Source: Megascapheus bottae | Taxonomy: Eukaryota > Chordata > Mammalia > Rodentia > Geomyidae | Assembly (NCBI GenBank): GCA_024803745.1 | Contig: JANJXV010000099.1 | Span: 1,612,001 to 1,676,000 of the forward strand | Length of the DNA stretch: 64,000 nt | Direction of reading: 5' to 3' | In this document: one piece after another, positions 11,586-22,918 of the stretch | Numbering within the stretch: position 1 is the first letter of the stretch | Layout of the letters: the number at the start of each line of letters is the position of its first letter | The notes under the pieces: model-generated | What the model was told of the DNA's origin: nothing | Databases searched by the model: none | What the model saw: only the letters and a program-made list of their open reading frames with translations | Program-made: the position numbers and the translations under genes

Positions 11586-11775
11586 GAAATTGAGCCTAGT
11601 GGTAGAGTGCTTGCCTAGCATGCACAAAGACAGAGGTTTGATTCCTTATTACCACATACATAGAAAAAGCCAGAAGTAATGACTTCATTGGTAGGGTTCT
11701 AGTCTTGAGAAAACCCAAGGACAGTGGGTAGGTCTTAAGTTTAAACCCAGGAATGGAAGGAAAAGAAAAACAACA
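11586..11775 (+). repeat. ID-type dimeric SINE
   Basis: It contains GTGGTAGAGTGCTTGCCTAG, GAGGTTTGATTCC, CATAGAAAAAGCCAGAAGT and AAGTTTAAACCCAGGAATGG. Both tRNA-like halves are present and moderately worn. Confidence 0.85.
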
Positions 11776-12109
11776 AAGTTTCAATCAACATAAGAAAATT
11801 AACTAGACAATGAGCTGGGGATTTTCTGGTCTTCCATGGTTCTGAGGGACAGGAGTGTTAGAAAAGGAATTTTTATAAGACTTCAAATGGAAAGAAACAA
11901 ATTTCAAAATTCCCACAAATACCTAAATTGAGACTTTAGTGAGAAGTTGTAACTGAAGGGATATAGGTGTAAGTCCTTACTCTCAAGAATCGTTCTTGCT
12001 TGGATCAAAGGCAAACAGACATATACACCAAACTTGTGGCCGCTGAATCTAGAAAAAATTCGTGTTCCTCACTTAATGGTTAATAAGCAAACAGCATTGA
12101 AACTGGCTA

Positions 12110-12250
12110 AGGTAATCCTATCTGCTACTCAGGACCTGAGACTCTTATCTGTAGTTAACTCTAGAAAAGAGTATGTGGGGCTGTAGCTCATGGATAGGGG
12201 TTATAGTCTTCTGCTGAAGTGTTCAGGGACAGGGCCAAGGCCTATGAACT
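12110..12250 (+). repeat. Partial B1-ID SINE
   Basis: It contains CTGCTACTCAGGACCTGAG, ACTCTTATCTGTAGTTAAC, GGCTGTAGCTCATGGATAG and a CAGGGACAGGGCC segment. The SINE is internally deleted. No gene is seen between here and the finger exon at 12680. Confidence 0.65.
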
Positions 12251-12679
12251 ACAAAAAAAAGAAAAGAAAAGAGAAGAAAGTTTTAAAAAGATGCAAAGCA
12301 GCACAATATTTATATTATTTCTCAAAAATAAAAGAAAGGCAGCTATTCCTCAATGTATAAACAAAACAGTATTTCAAAAAAAACAGCTGCAGGTATGCTA
12401 TAGTTAGTACTCAGCTTAAAACTGTAGCAATACATAGATGGGTAATTTCAATAAATATTTCCTGTGATATAAAAAGAGAACTAAAACACAGAAAAACATT
12501 ATTGGTCATTGTAAAATATCATTTTCATAATATGTTAGGGAGAAAAGCATATTTTTCTCACAAATCAATTTCCACTTTTATATTTTAAAATATCTAACAC
12601 TTAGGATGGGAAAGTAAAGTCATTACCTTTACAGTAAGGAATATTTGTATCTCATGTATGTTTGTGTCTTTTTTTCTAG

Positions 12680-14890
12680 GACTCATTTCAGATGTCCAGG
12701 TAATGGAAAATGTGTTCAAGACCTGCCAGGAAAGTCCACATGAATGTCTATGTGAAGTAGCAGTTGCAAGTAGTATCGAAGTGGAGGAAAATGTGAGATT
12801 TGCAACAACTTTAAATTTGAGCTCTACACATAATCCAGAGCTGATTAGTAATAACGGTAACAACTTAGGGGTGAGGACTGAGGAGTTCATTAAGTGTCAG
12901 ACCATGCTTCTGTCTCCTAAGCCTGATGAGATGCATGCTGCATATAGATCTCGTATGTCTCCTGTTCTTAAAAAATCCATCGGATATTCAGAGCATTTTA
13001 TTCATGATTGTGACAGTCCAAAAGATCTGCAGTATCATAATTCTGTTCTCCCTGCCCAAGAAATTCTTCAGGGAGGGAGGAAAACTGCTAAATGTACTGT
13101 GTGATGAAAAATATTGTACTTAACACCGACCATCACTACACATCCGAAAATGTACATAGGAGAGACTCCTCATACATGTAGTGAATGTGAGAAATCTTTC
13201 AGTAATGAAATACGCCTTACAATACCTCAGAGCAAATATCCTGAGATATGTGATGCGTACATCAAGGGTGAAAATTAATTTCTGAGAAGTCAGACCTGAC
13301 GCTCCAACCTCAATCTCCAAGAGAAGACAAACCTTATGAATATGAGGAACGTAATAAAATTTCTGCCCAGAATTCAGCAATCAGCACACATCAGAGATCT
13401 CACACAGAAGAGAAATCTTATGAGTGGGATAAATGTGGGAAGACTTTTAGACTGAAATCATACCTCACTTTGCACCAGAGAAGACACACAGAAGAGAAAC
13501 CATATGAATGTAACAAATGAGAAAAGTCTTTCACCCAGAAGATACACCTTCGAGTTCATCAAATAACACACACAGGAGAGAAATCTTATAAGTGTAATGA
13601 ATGTGGAAAGTCTTTCCAAGGGAAGGGAAAAATTCGTGTTCATCAGAGAATACACACAGGAGTGAAACCTTATGAATGTAACCAATGTGTAAATTCTTTC
13701 AGACAGAAATCTTCCCTCAAATTGCGTCAAAGAACACACATAGGAGAGAAACCTTATGTGTGCAACAAATGTGGAAAGACCTTCAATTGGAAGTCATATC
13801 TTGATGGGCATTATAGAAAACACACAGGAGAGAAAACTTATGCATGTAGTGAATGCGGAAAGTCTTTCAAATGGAAGGTAAAACTCCATGTTCATCAGAG
13901 AATATACTCAGGAGAAACAGCTTATGAGTGTAACATATGTGGAAAGTCCTTCACACAGAAGCCAAACCTCAGCATGCATAAGACAATTCAAACAGGAGAA
14001 AAACCTTATGAATGTAACCGATGTGGAATGTCTTTCAAATGGAAGTCTTCCCTCAAATTGCATCAGAGAACACACACAGGAGAGAAACTGTACGAGTGCA
14101 TCAAATGTGGTAAGACCTTCAGATGGAAGTCACATTACAGGAGGCATAACAGAATTCACACATATTAGAAACCTTAGGAATATAACCAAAGTTGAAAGTC
14201 TTTCGTGCAGTATTCACCCTTCAGGAAGCGTAAGAGAGTTCACACATATGAGAAGCTTAGCAATGTAATAAATAGGAAAGACTTTTTAGTCTGTGGAAGA
14301 AAACTCAGCTTGTGTCACAGAACCAACACAAGATAAAACCCTTAATGAATGTAGCAAATGTTCAGTCTTTTCCCCAGAAGGCACAAGTCAAGATTTATCA
14401 CTAAACACCCACAGGATAGAATCCTATGAATAAAATGAAAGGGAAATTTTTTTGAAGAACTCATAGTTGAGTTTGCATGATACCACACAGACACAGGATA
14501 AAAATCGTATGAATATAAGAATATGAAAAATCCATCATGAACGCATGACTAAGTATAAAATGCACATAGGAGAGAAAAACCTTATGAATATTACAAATGT
14601 GGAAAGTGTTTGACCTGGAAGGCATACTTCTGTGTTCATCACAAACCTGATTCCCATAGAAGAAAAGAAAACTAATGAATACAACAAATGTGCAATGACT
14701 TTTAATCAGAAGTCAGTCTTCAGTACATTCCAGAACATACACAATAGAGAAATTCTGAGTAATGAAAAACATTCAGCTATATATAGAATCTCTGTATATG
14801 GGAGCATTAAGGTAAGTCTTCTAAACAAAGTCAACCTTCAGCAAGCATTTAGAGCACTCACAGAAGAAATAATAGCATGTAGGAAAACCT
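12680..14890 (+). pseudogene. Degenerate C2H2 zinc-finger exon of the KRAB locus
   Basis: Acceptor TTTTTTTCTAG (ends 12679) joins in frame to the second KRAB exon. A linker of about 140 codons stays open to a TGA at 13102-13104, before any finger. Worn fingers follow (13110-13520, several stops and shifts). A 216-codon open stretch (13522-14168) then carries about eight fingers with TGEKPYEC-type linkers. Several ligands are lost: His to Arg near 13728, His to Tyr near 13905 and His to Gln near 13990. Finger debris continues to about 14890. In a real gene all fingers share one exon and frame, so this locus cannot make a normal KRAB zinc-finger protein. The linker frame could still yield a KRAB-only protein ending at 13104. 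Confidence 0.88.
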
Positions 14891-14904
14891 TTGTCAGAAA
14901 CCTC

Positions 14905-15075
14905 TAAAAGCTGACTGTGTGGCTTAGTGGTAGAGTGGTAACCTATCAAGGATGAAGGCCTGGGTTAGATTCCTCAATACTACGTGAAAAGTGCAAGCCA
15001 GAAGCAGCACTGTGGTCCAAATGGTAGAGTGCTAACCTTGAGCAAAAGTAGCTCAGTCCCTGAGTTCAAGCCTAA
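14905..15075 (+). repeat. ID-type dimeric SINE
   Basis: It contains GTGGCTTAGTGGTAGAGTGG, GGGTTAGATTCCTCAATAC, AAATGGTAGAGTGCTAACC and GAGTTCAAGCC. The A-rich tail has become the GA microsatellite that follows. Confidence 0.85.
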
Positions 15076-15076
15076 G

Positions 15077-15139
<63 letters not shown>

Positions 15140-15205
15140 GAGAGAGAAAGAGAGAGACAGAGAGAGACAGAGAGAGAGAGAGAAAAAGAGAAAAGAGACA
15201 GAAAG
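15076..15205. repeat. (GA)n microsatellite
   Basis: About 130 bases of GA dinucleotides with AAGA and ACAGA interruptions toward the right. The open frame across it (repeating Arg-Glu) is not a gene. Confidence 0.95.
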
Positions 15206-15309
15206 TGAGAGAAACAGGAACTTCTAAATAGTACAGAGATAGAGAAGGAGACAGAAACTAATTTCTAAACTTTACAGTCTTTCTATTTCCTTACAAATTC
15301 GTCTATGTC

Positions 15310-15665
15310 AATCTTTCTGACAGAAGCACAGAATTCCATTGTGTAAAAATACCATATTTGATCTACTCATCAACTGACGGGCATCTGGGTTGGTTCCATA
15401 CCTTTGCTATAGTAAATAGTGCTGTGAAAATTGTTATTGTTCTAGTGAATTTAGTATGTCCTATCTGGACGATTGGCAAGTAGTGAAATTGCTGGATCAC
15501 AGGGGAGCTCTATGTTTAGTCTTTTTGGGATACTGCCATAGTGCTTTCCATAGTGGTTGAACGAGTTTGCAATCCCACCACAGTGTAGTAGTGATCCCTC
15601 CTGGCCACATCCCCTCCAGCATAAGTTATTAGATTTCTGGATCTTGGCCATTCTAACTGGAGTGA
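15310..15665 (-). mobile_element. L1 scrap, ORF2 C-terminal part (reverse)
   Basis: The minus strand reads [17 protein letters not shown], the Cys-rich C-terminal domain of L1 ORF2p, and continues toward WNQPRCPSVDE-like sequence at lower coordinates. The L1 3'UTR is missing. Together with the following segment it forms an inverted pair (see findings). Confidence 0.85.
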
Positions 15666-16126
15666 GGAGGAAAAGGGAAAGAGGAACTGAAACTTTCTCT
15701 TCTTACAGATGACATGATTCTGTATTTAAAGAACCCTATAGTCTCTACTCCGAAGCTGCTTGAGCTGATATAAAACTTTGGTAAGGTAGCAGGGTATAAA
15801 ATTAACCTTCAATGTCAACTGCCTTCTTATATGCCAAGAAACGAGAGGAATGAGGCAAGAATCAGGATAGCAACTCATTTTGCTATCAAAGAAAATAAAA
15901 TACCTAGGAATTAACTTAGAATGTAAAGCACCTTTTTGATGGAACTATAAACCCTGGAGAAGGAAATTAACGCAGAACTGAGGAAATGCAAAAACCTATG
16001 CTCCTGGTTTGGAAGGAGTAATATTGTAAAAATGGCAATCTTCAATCAATATCCCAATGTCATTCTTTAAAGAAACAGAAGAGGAAATCCAAAATTTCAC
16101 TTGGAATAATAAAAGACCCCTTATAG
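15666..16126 (+). mobile_element. L1 scrap, ORF2 RT part (forward)
   Basis: It begins inside the RT domain at the sequence for [12 protein letters not shown] (about 15705) and runs to FTWNNKRPL near 16120. There are several frameshifts and deletions. It is much more diverged than the array copies. Read on the minus strand, this is the inverted 5' segment of the same insertion as 15310-15665. Confidence 0.85.
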
Positions 16127-16504
16127 TCTGTCTTCTTGCATGATACATAATGTTTAATCTCACCTTCTCCACCAAAATCTCACCTTTCTCATTGAGACAT
16201 AGGTGGCCCTGTTTACTAGCAGCAAAGGCTCAAACGCGCAGTTTCAGGTGTCACCACTGCCTCTGTTACTGGATAGATCCAACTCTGTCATCGATTCTGA
16301 GGTCTGCTCTGGGAGTCTTGGTCACAAGTTGTTCTGTGGCATCTGCTGCCAGCCTGTGCCTATTTGCTACCTTTTCTCCAGCAGCCTACAACAGGGAATG
16401 AATTTCACGGGCTAATGCTCTCCTTCATATGCAGGTCAGGATGAGCCCAATCCTCCCTCATCTTCCTCTTCCAATTTTTGGGAAAAAATGTGCTGGCAGA
16501 AGTC
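16127..16504. other. No gene recognised
   Basis: Moderately GC-rich sequence with overlapping open frames of 70 to 83 codons in two plus frames. Neither has a recognisable domain or splice context. Confidence 0.4.
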
Positions 16505-16735
16505 CTCAGGTGTGGCGCATGGCTGATCCACACTTTTAATCCAGGCTGGTCAGGAGGCTGAGATCTGAGTATGGAAGTTCCAAGTCACCTAGAACAGGAA
16601 AGTCTGATAGATTCTTACTACCAAAAATAAAAACAGCTGGGAATGGAGTTTGGGCTCAAGTGGTAAAGGGCTAGTCTTGAGTACAAATGCTTAGTGCCCA
16701 GGCCCTGAGTTCAGGCTCCAGCACTGCCAACAACC
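16505..16735 (+). repeat. B1-ID composite SINE
   Basis: It contains CAGGAGGCTGAGATCTGAG, a GAAAGTCTGATAGATTCTTA segment, TGGGCTCAAGTGGTAAAGGG and CCCAGGCCCTGAGTTCAGGC. Confidence 0.85.
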
Positions 16736-17667
16736 TCACTTTAGTGAGATTTTAGCTTTATCCATGTAGGCACATCTCACTGGAATCTTTGCTGGTAGAG
16801 ATAGTCTTCATAATTTTGACTCAAGGTAAAGGTCATCCTGGGGTAGTAGACAAAAGATGTCACGGAGAGAGGAGCCCCACTTGCTCCAGGTTTGAAGATG
16901 GCATAGGTCAAGCCAGCATGGAGTTGGCACATCAGTCTTTTTCCTAGCACCACCTACCAGTGAATGTCAAATGACATTGATTGTTGTGGGATTGTGTGGT
17001 TGAAGTGCCTCATTAAGGGCAGTGTTAGCACATCCAAACTTGGATACCAGGAATGCTGAAATCTCAAAGCTAAGATTTCTGTTGGCTACAGAAATGCTGG
17101 TGTGTCTGTTATTCACTAAAAGTTCAGGTGCAAAGATTCTGAAGCTTGATGCCATGTGTTTATTCCATTTAGTAAAATTATTTTAATGCACTGTATAAGT
17201 TAAAACATTTGATAAGAGTCAGGGGTAGTGAAAACATTGTTCTTGAATTCAGTTGTCTGGCAGGGTAATGGGGGGGGTGTTGGTGGCTGGGACTATGAAG
17301 CTGGAGCTGCTATCAAACCATGGATCATGTTCCTCTTTGTCTGGGAGAAATGACTCCAAAGATGAAATTTGAATTGTGAGGAAAAGATGATGATGTACTC
17401 AGGAAATTTCTCCTAAACAAATACTCATATGGAAGTGGGATGGGGGCTGGGCATGTCTGAGGCAGAGCTTAAGGGGGCTTCTCATGGCATTGAGAACGTT
17501 CCTTGCGACTTCAAGCATGCAGCACGGTGTTTTAGATGACCATTGTGAGATGGATGGAATAAGACTGGAGACAAGATGAATGCTGGGATCCTGCAATGAT
17601 CTTGCATGAGTGGCTGGTGGCTCACCTGAAAGAACTAATTATGTCTAAAAAAGAAATCAGGAATTTG
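16736..17667. other. No gene recognised
   Basis: Unique-looking sequence. Open frames of 60 to 65 codons on the minus strand (17155-16967, 17596-17399) have no recognisable features. There is a short G-run near 17270. Confidence 0.4.
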
Positions 17668-17893
17668 TTTTGATTAGATAATACCTGTAATCCGAGGCAT
17701 ATTCAGGATCCTGATCTTAGTATTGTGGTTTAAAACCAACCCAGCAAAGGGAAAATGCATGAGACTCATAATCCCAGTTTAGAGCAAGAACAAAGATTGA
17801 AGTAGAGCTGTGGCTCAAGAGCTAGAGTGCTACCTTGAGCAAAGAAAAGCTAAGAAAAAGCTCCAGGTTTTGAGTTCAAGGCCAGGAATGAAA
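17668..17893 (+). repeat. B1-ID composite SINE
   Basis: It contains TAATACCTGTAATCCGAGGC, a CATGAGACTCATAATCCC segment, GAGCTGTGGCTCAAGAGC and TTTTGAGTTCAAGGCCAGG, followed by a purine-rich tail. Confidence 0.8.
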
Positions 17894-18667
17894 GAAGGAA
17901 GGTAAAAAAGAGAAAGATGTGAGGAAGGGAAATAAATAAATGAAAGAGAGAAGGAACTAGAAATTAAAACTAGAGAATATTTAAAAGTCATCAGTCCTTC
18001 TAAGAAAAGTGTTGGAGTATGGGTTCTATATGTGGTGAACTGGAAGCCCAGCAGTGACTTGTTAACCAAAGAGTCACCATGATGAGCAAAGGATAGAAAT
18101 CTGCATGAGCCTCTTAGCGGATGGAGTCACAGAAGAGAACCTCAGCTCCCATCCCATAGTTAGAAGTATATAGAGATGGGGAAGTTGGCATCACCTTGAT
18201 GTCATTTTGTCCATGGAGACTGGAAGCCATGGCTCTGTGAAAGCACAATGTTCTGGTTACTGAGCTGAGAGGCTGAGGAGAGCCAAGTCCTGGCCATGAA
18301 GAAATCAGAGTGGCAGCAGAGCAACTCTGCTGCAGTGTGTGCCTGCTTGGCTGTTCTTATTCTGTGGTGGATCAGGCCAGAGCGGGTGATAGTAACTGTT
18401 TTGTGGTCACAAGCCCTTCACCAAGAGCTTCCTCTGGAATCCTCATAAGCTAGAGGGTGGCTGGTGGTGGGATGTGTGTGGGGTGGAAGTGACAGAGGGA
18501 TGGATGCATGGCAAGGTGGGTGAAGAGTTGAGAGGAATGATGAGAGCCCAGTTCATTGGTTTCCAAGGTTAATGGGTGGGAGGTAGAGAGGCATGATGGA
18601 GGAATGATGGAGGCAGGGGAAGGTGCTGACAGATTGAGGCCATCTGTAGTGCCAGCCTGGCCATCAT

Positions 18668-18970
18668 GTGAAGCCCATAGGCAGCTTCCTGATCCTTCAC
18701 TTAGTCCTGCTCCTTGTGGAGGGAATGTCACATGTACCCAGAGCTAGGGGTGGGGCAATGTTAGTAGCACCTGGAGAACCATTGGCCTCTACCTGGGTGG
18801 GGGGTGGTTATGGCTCCCATGCTGGGTGGCCTGATAGCTATGGAACAGATCTCTCCTTAGCTACCACAGTCAGTGGCTGCTCTCCATCTAGGGTTAGGGC
18901 ACCTGCTCAGCCATCAGGACACCCCATGCCAGGACAGAGGCCTACAATTCAGATGGCAGCACAGGGGTGA
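18668..18970 (+). other. Open frame with signal-peptide-like start (unproven)
   Basis: A 100-codon frame starts MKPIGSFLILHLVLLLVEG, which looks like a secretory signal peptide: one positive residue, a hydrophobic core, then a small-residue region. The rest is Gly/Pro/Ala-rich with no domain I recognise. It could be a first exon of an unidentified gene also containing the segments at 19759 and 20203, or chance. The surrounding DNA (17.9-20.5 kb) is more GC-rich than the rest of the window. Confidence 0.25.
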
Positions 18971-19114
18971 AGATGATCTCACCCTAGCCCTAGTTACATG
19001 GCTGCCCCTGCATGCAGGACAGGATGAGCTGGGGGAAGATGTTCTCTGTGTTTTTCCACAGCCTATCCCGGCCTCTTCTTGTGTCTGATTAGACCAAGAG
19101 AGTACCAGGTTCCA

Positions 19115-19245
19115 TCTCATAGTCCTGGTTCTTTTTCTTTTACAGTCATGAGGCTTGAACTCAGGTCCTGGGTACTGTCCCTGAGCTATTTTGCTCAAGG
19201 TTGATGCTCTACCATTTGAACCATAGTGCCATTTCCAGCTTTTCC
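19115..19245 (-). repeat. ID-type SINE (reverse)
   Basis: It contains ATGAGGCTTGAACTCAGGTC, CTCAAGGTTGATGCTCTACC and TTTGAACCATAGTGCC, the complement of the ID-like half. A minus-strand open frame running through it is SINE-derived. Confidence 0.8.
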
Positions 19246-19758
19246 TTTTCATGTGGATCTCTGATATGTCCAATTCTGTGCCTGCAGGGAGGCACTCACC
19301 CCACAGAAAGAGCCACCTCTGCCGTGACTGTGACTGCCCACAACCCTCACACCCACTCCTTGCACACCCCTCGACTCCAGTTTTAGGTCCTCTTGGACTG
19401 GGTGTCCAGCCTAACCCTTCCTACACTCACAAAGGGTCTACAATTGTCTTCCCAGGGTCCTTTCTTCTGCCAGCCAGAGTACAGACTGTACACATCTTGA
19501 CGATCACAGAGCTCAAAGCCAAAGGCTGAGATGCAGAAGGGGGTGGCCCAGTAGCTGCACAGGGCCCATGGATCATCCTGTGCATCCCCCAGCCTGTGAC
19601 TTCCCCCACCCCCTTGGCAGGGAAGCTCCATGCCCACATCCTGATCGCTGGTCGCCTCCAATTCCATTCTCCCTTGGATTTTGCAGACTGTCTACCATCA
19701 GGATCTAAAATTCTATTCATCACTTTATGTCCTTATCACTGATTTGCTACTTTGGCAG

Positions 19759-19839
19759 GATCTCCCCGTGCCTGGAGAGTGGGCATGTCATGTACTCTCT
19801 GTGGAGAAGTTGCCCCAGGAGAAGAAATATGCACTTCAT
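19759..19839 (+). other. Exon-like segment, 27 codons (unproven)
   Basis: Eighty-one bases lie between a TTTGGCAG acceptor-like site and a GTGAGT donor-like site, open in phase 0-0. It reads DLPVPGEW, then SVEKLPQEKKYALH. The splice sites are good. I do not recognise the protein. Confidence 0.3.
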
Positions 19840-20202
19840 GTGAGTGTTGGACAGGGCAGGAGGGCTCCATAGGATCAGAAGCCACAGGAGGGGTGCAGAT
19901 GGGGGAATGCTAGGGGCCCCAGGGGACAGTGGGAGTTAGGGCACAGTTGGTTCCTTCTGCAGGGTTGACACCGCTTCACAAACCCAACAGAATGAGGTTC
20001 ACATTACAGATGTCAGAGACAGTGCAGATTGCCAATGGGCGCAGGGGTCACTGTCAATCCCAGATGCTGGCTGCATGCTGGGATGCACGCAGAGATGTTT
20101 TCAAGATCAGATAATGAGGATGTTGCAGGGTGTAACCATTCTTTTCAGATGGCTCTCTAGCTCTCTTGAGTTTCATCTCTATCTTTGGATTTTTCTTGGC
20201 AG

Positions 20203-20382
20203 TTAACTGGAAATGAGAGTTTCATGGACTTTCCTTTCTGGACTGGCTTCAAACAGAAGCTATGCACAGTTTTCAAACCATACCCTACTGAAGAAGGGAA
20301 GCTTGATCTGGTGCTTAACTGGGTTGCACTTTGGCTCCGTTTGCTATGCCTCACGGGAGGGGGCTCATCATTTATAGACTAA
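20203..20382 (+). other. Exon-like open segment (unproven)
   Basis: A TTTTTCTTGGCAG acceptor-like site (ends 20202) precedes 59 open codons beginning LTGNESFMDFPFW and ending at a TAA. The acceptor has a good pyrimidine tract. No family was recognised and no donor was found before the stop. It may be a terminal exon or a pseudogene piece. Confidence 0.3.
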
Positions 20383-21034
20383 GATCTCATGACCTTCAAA
20401 GCCAAATGCTACCTGAAAGTTCAGGGTCCCAGCCTATGTGTTGGGCCGGGGTGAATACATTCTCTGTTATGCTGGGTCATCAACCCCTGTTTTAAGCTGG
20501 AAGTAGGCAGTGCCACATTTGATAAGAACATCTGCCAGAGATTGTCACCTCATGAAAGCAGATTCTAAATTTGTATTCCATTTCCTGTGGTGGAGAAATC
20601 ACCTCCAACTTAGACAGGCTCACATCCACCTGCAGGTCACACTCCTAATGCACCCTTGAGTGTCCTCATGGTATTGGGATCTAAGTTTGTAGGGAATGCT
20701 GCTTTAGTCCATGAATTAGCTGGACAAGTGATGACAAACGTGTTGTGGATTAATATGAGAACAATTTAAGAAGCCCTGGAGGAGCATCAACCTGACCCTC
20801 TGTGGTGCTATAAATCTGATAGGATGTTCCAGACTGAGAAACAATCACATGGCTTTGTGTTTGGCATCCAGACAAGTGAGTGCATGTCTTAGCTGTCAGC
20901 CAATACAGAGGAGAACATGAATAAGTGGGTGGAAAGCATCTGTCAGACCCCTGTCTGGGGGAAGGTGGAGAGAACATAGGAAGGTAGATACCATGGCTGT
21001 GGTGGGGCCAAAAAAAGGGTAAAAGAGGCAAAGG
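20383..21034. other. No gene recognised
   Basis: Unique-looking sequence. A minus-strand frame of 104 codons (21064-20750) overlaps the following SINE and has no supporting features. Confidence 0.35.
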
Positions 21035-21236
21035 AACCAGGTACTGGTAGCTCAAGACTGTCATCCTAGCTACTCAGGAGTTTGAGATCTGAGGATCACA
21101 ATTCAAAGCCAGCCCAGGACAGAAACTCCATGAGACTCTTATCTGCAATAAACTACTGAATGCAAGAAGCTCAAGCTCAGTGACAGCATCCAGGCCTAGC
21201 GTTCAAAACCGAGGACTGGCAGAAAAAAGTATCAAA
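21035..21236 (+). repeat. B1-ID composite SINE
   Basis: It contains GTCATCCTAGCTACTCAGGA, TTTGAGATCTGAGGATCAC, CATGAGACTCTTATCTGC and CCTAGCGTTCAAAACCGAGG. Confidence 0.88.
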
Positions 21237-21674
21237 GGACAACAAGCTGGCCAAAAGTTAGAGGGACTCTATCTTGACAAACAATACAATGGTAAGTTGC
21301 ACTCAGAAGACTTGCACAAAATCTGGAAATGCCTGAGACCTATCTATGTATATTTCCTGTTTGTCTAAATACATATGTTTATGCATTAATATATTAGTAT
21401 AGAGATACAGATCAATACATATGACTATACATATATACATAGCCAGACACTTATGGGTGGGTGGTATACTGTGTGAGAGTTTGTGTTTGTGTTTTGTGGA
21501 TGGCTATCTCTGTTTAAGAAAGATAGAAAATATGTAAATATCTTTAAAAAAACTTGAAAAAAATATAGAGAGACATAAGCTCTTGAGGGAATCTGAAATG
21601 ACAAGATTATTCACAGGCACGTTTATCCTTATGGATTCCTCAGCAAGTTTTAATTTTTTTCATTATTTTCTTTC

Positions 21675-21895
21675 TTTTTTTGAACCAGTGCTAAGGATTT
21701 CTCTCAGGGACCAGGTGCTGCCAATTACTAATTTTCTCATGGCTGGTACAAGAGGAACTGAGCCACAGTTCCACTTTTGCCTTATTTATTCGTGCTTAAC
21801 TGAAGATAAAGATTTCTATCAGTGACTTTCTTTCAGGGGCTGGATTCTAACGAGGATCCCCAGACCTCAGGCTTCTCTATAGCTACAATTAACAA
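21675..21895 (-). repeat. Worn SINE (reverse)
   Basis: It contains TTTTTTGAACCAGTGCTAAGG, ACTGAGCCACAGTTCCAC and GGATCCCCAGACCTCAGGCTTC. This is the reverse of the composite SINE, heavily diverged. Confidence 0.6.
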
Positions 21896-22284
21896 TATGA
21901 GAACCCAGCACTGGGTTCCAATGCACAGGGCAAGAAATTGAGTGAATCTCTCAACTCCAATTAGCTATAATAAGCTAGAAGTGAAAGACCAATACCTTTG
22001 AGGAAAAGATGCTGAGGGTTATCACACAGGCCCTATGAGTAAGCCCTAAACCCTGTACACATGTGTGCATGCACACATTGGCAGATACACACACACATGC
22101 ACACACACAATATCTCAGGCAATATTGTATTTTGAATTAATATCCAAAGATTGGACAACAGGATAGCAAGTAATAAAATCTGTTTTTCTTGTCTACATTG
22201 AGGGAAAGGGATAAGTCACAAGATGCAGAAGCGAAGAATTCAGAGGCAAATGCTGTGAGTGAATAACTTGTAAAAAGCACATTT

Positions 22285-22490
22285 CTTTTCTTTTCTTTTC
22301 TTTTGTTTTTTCTGCCATTCCTGGGGCTTGAACTCAGGGCCTGAGCACTGCTCTTGGCTTTTCCCAAGTCTAGCCCTCTGCCACTTGAGCCACATTGCCA
22401 TATGGATTTTTATATCTGTGTGATATTAAGGACTCAAACCTAGATCTTCATGGATGCTAGGCAAGCACTCTACCACTGGGCCAAAGTCTA
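22285..22490 (-). repeat. ID-type dimeric SINE (reverse)
   Basis: It contains GGGGCTTGAACTCAGGGCC, GCCACTTGAGCCACATTGCC and ATGCTAGGCAAGCACTCTACC. It lies at the same position as the plus-strand SINE in each spacer (for example 4487-4672). A CTTTT run adjoins it at 22283-22306. Confidence 0.9.
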
Positions 22491-22727
22491 AACCCCGATT
22501 AAGTATTTATAAATAGTCATCATCTTCATATCAAAATATCCTTTCTCCTACAAAGAATGAACACTTATCTATGTCTGTAAGACTTTTTTTATGTCACCAA
22601 TGCTTCTGTGATTTTCCCACTTGCATTTTTACAGATGACAGCACAGATATTCATCAGGAAGAAAAATAGATTAGGATACAGAAACCTAACAACGTCCTAG
22701 TAGATTGAAGTGAAAAATATGTGCAAG

Positions 22728-22918
22728 ATGGCCTGGGTCTTTCATCTATTTGTAGAGTGCTTGGCTACCACACAAAAAGAGTCCGGTTTGATTCTGCAGT
22801 ACCATATACATAGAAAACTCTGGAAGTGGTGCTGTGGCTTGGTGGGACAGCTATAGCCTAAAGAAAGCCTAAGAACAATGGTCAGGCTCTGAGGTCAAGT
22901 CCCAGGACTAGCAAAAAA
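22728..22918 (+). repeat. ID-type dimeric SINE
   Basis: It contains GTAGAGTGCTTGGCTACCAC, GTTTGATTCTGCAGTACC, GTGGTGCTGTGGCTTGG and GAGGTCAAGTCCCAGGAC. It is the counterpart of the reverse SINE in each spacer (4045-4235). Confidence 0.85.

Noticed and set aside
14984..15208. Arg/Glu-repeat protein frame
   Set aside because: It is a SINE tail plus a (GA)n microsatellite read in frame.
18914..19273. 119-codon minus-strand frame
   Set aside because: It includes the reverse SINE at 19115-19245 and has no further support.
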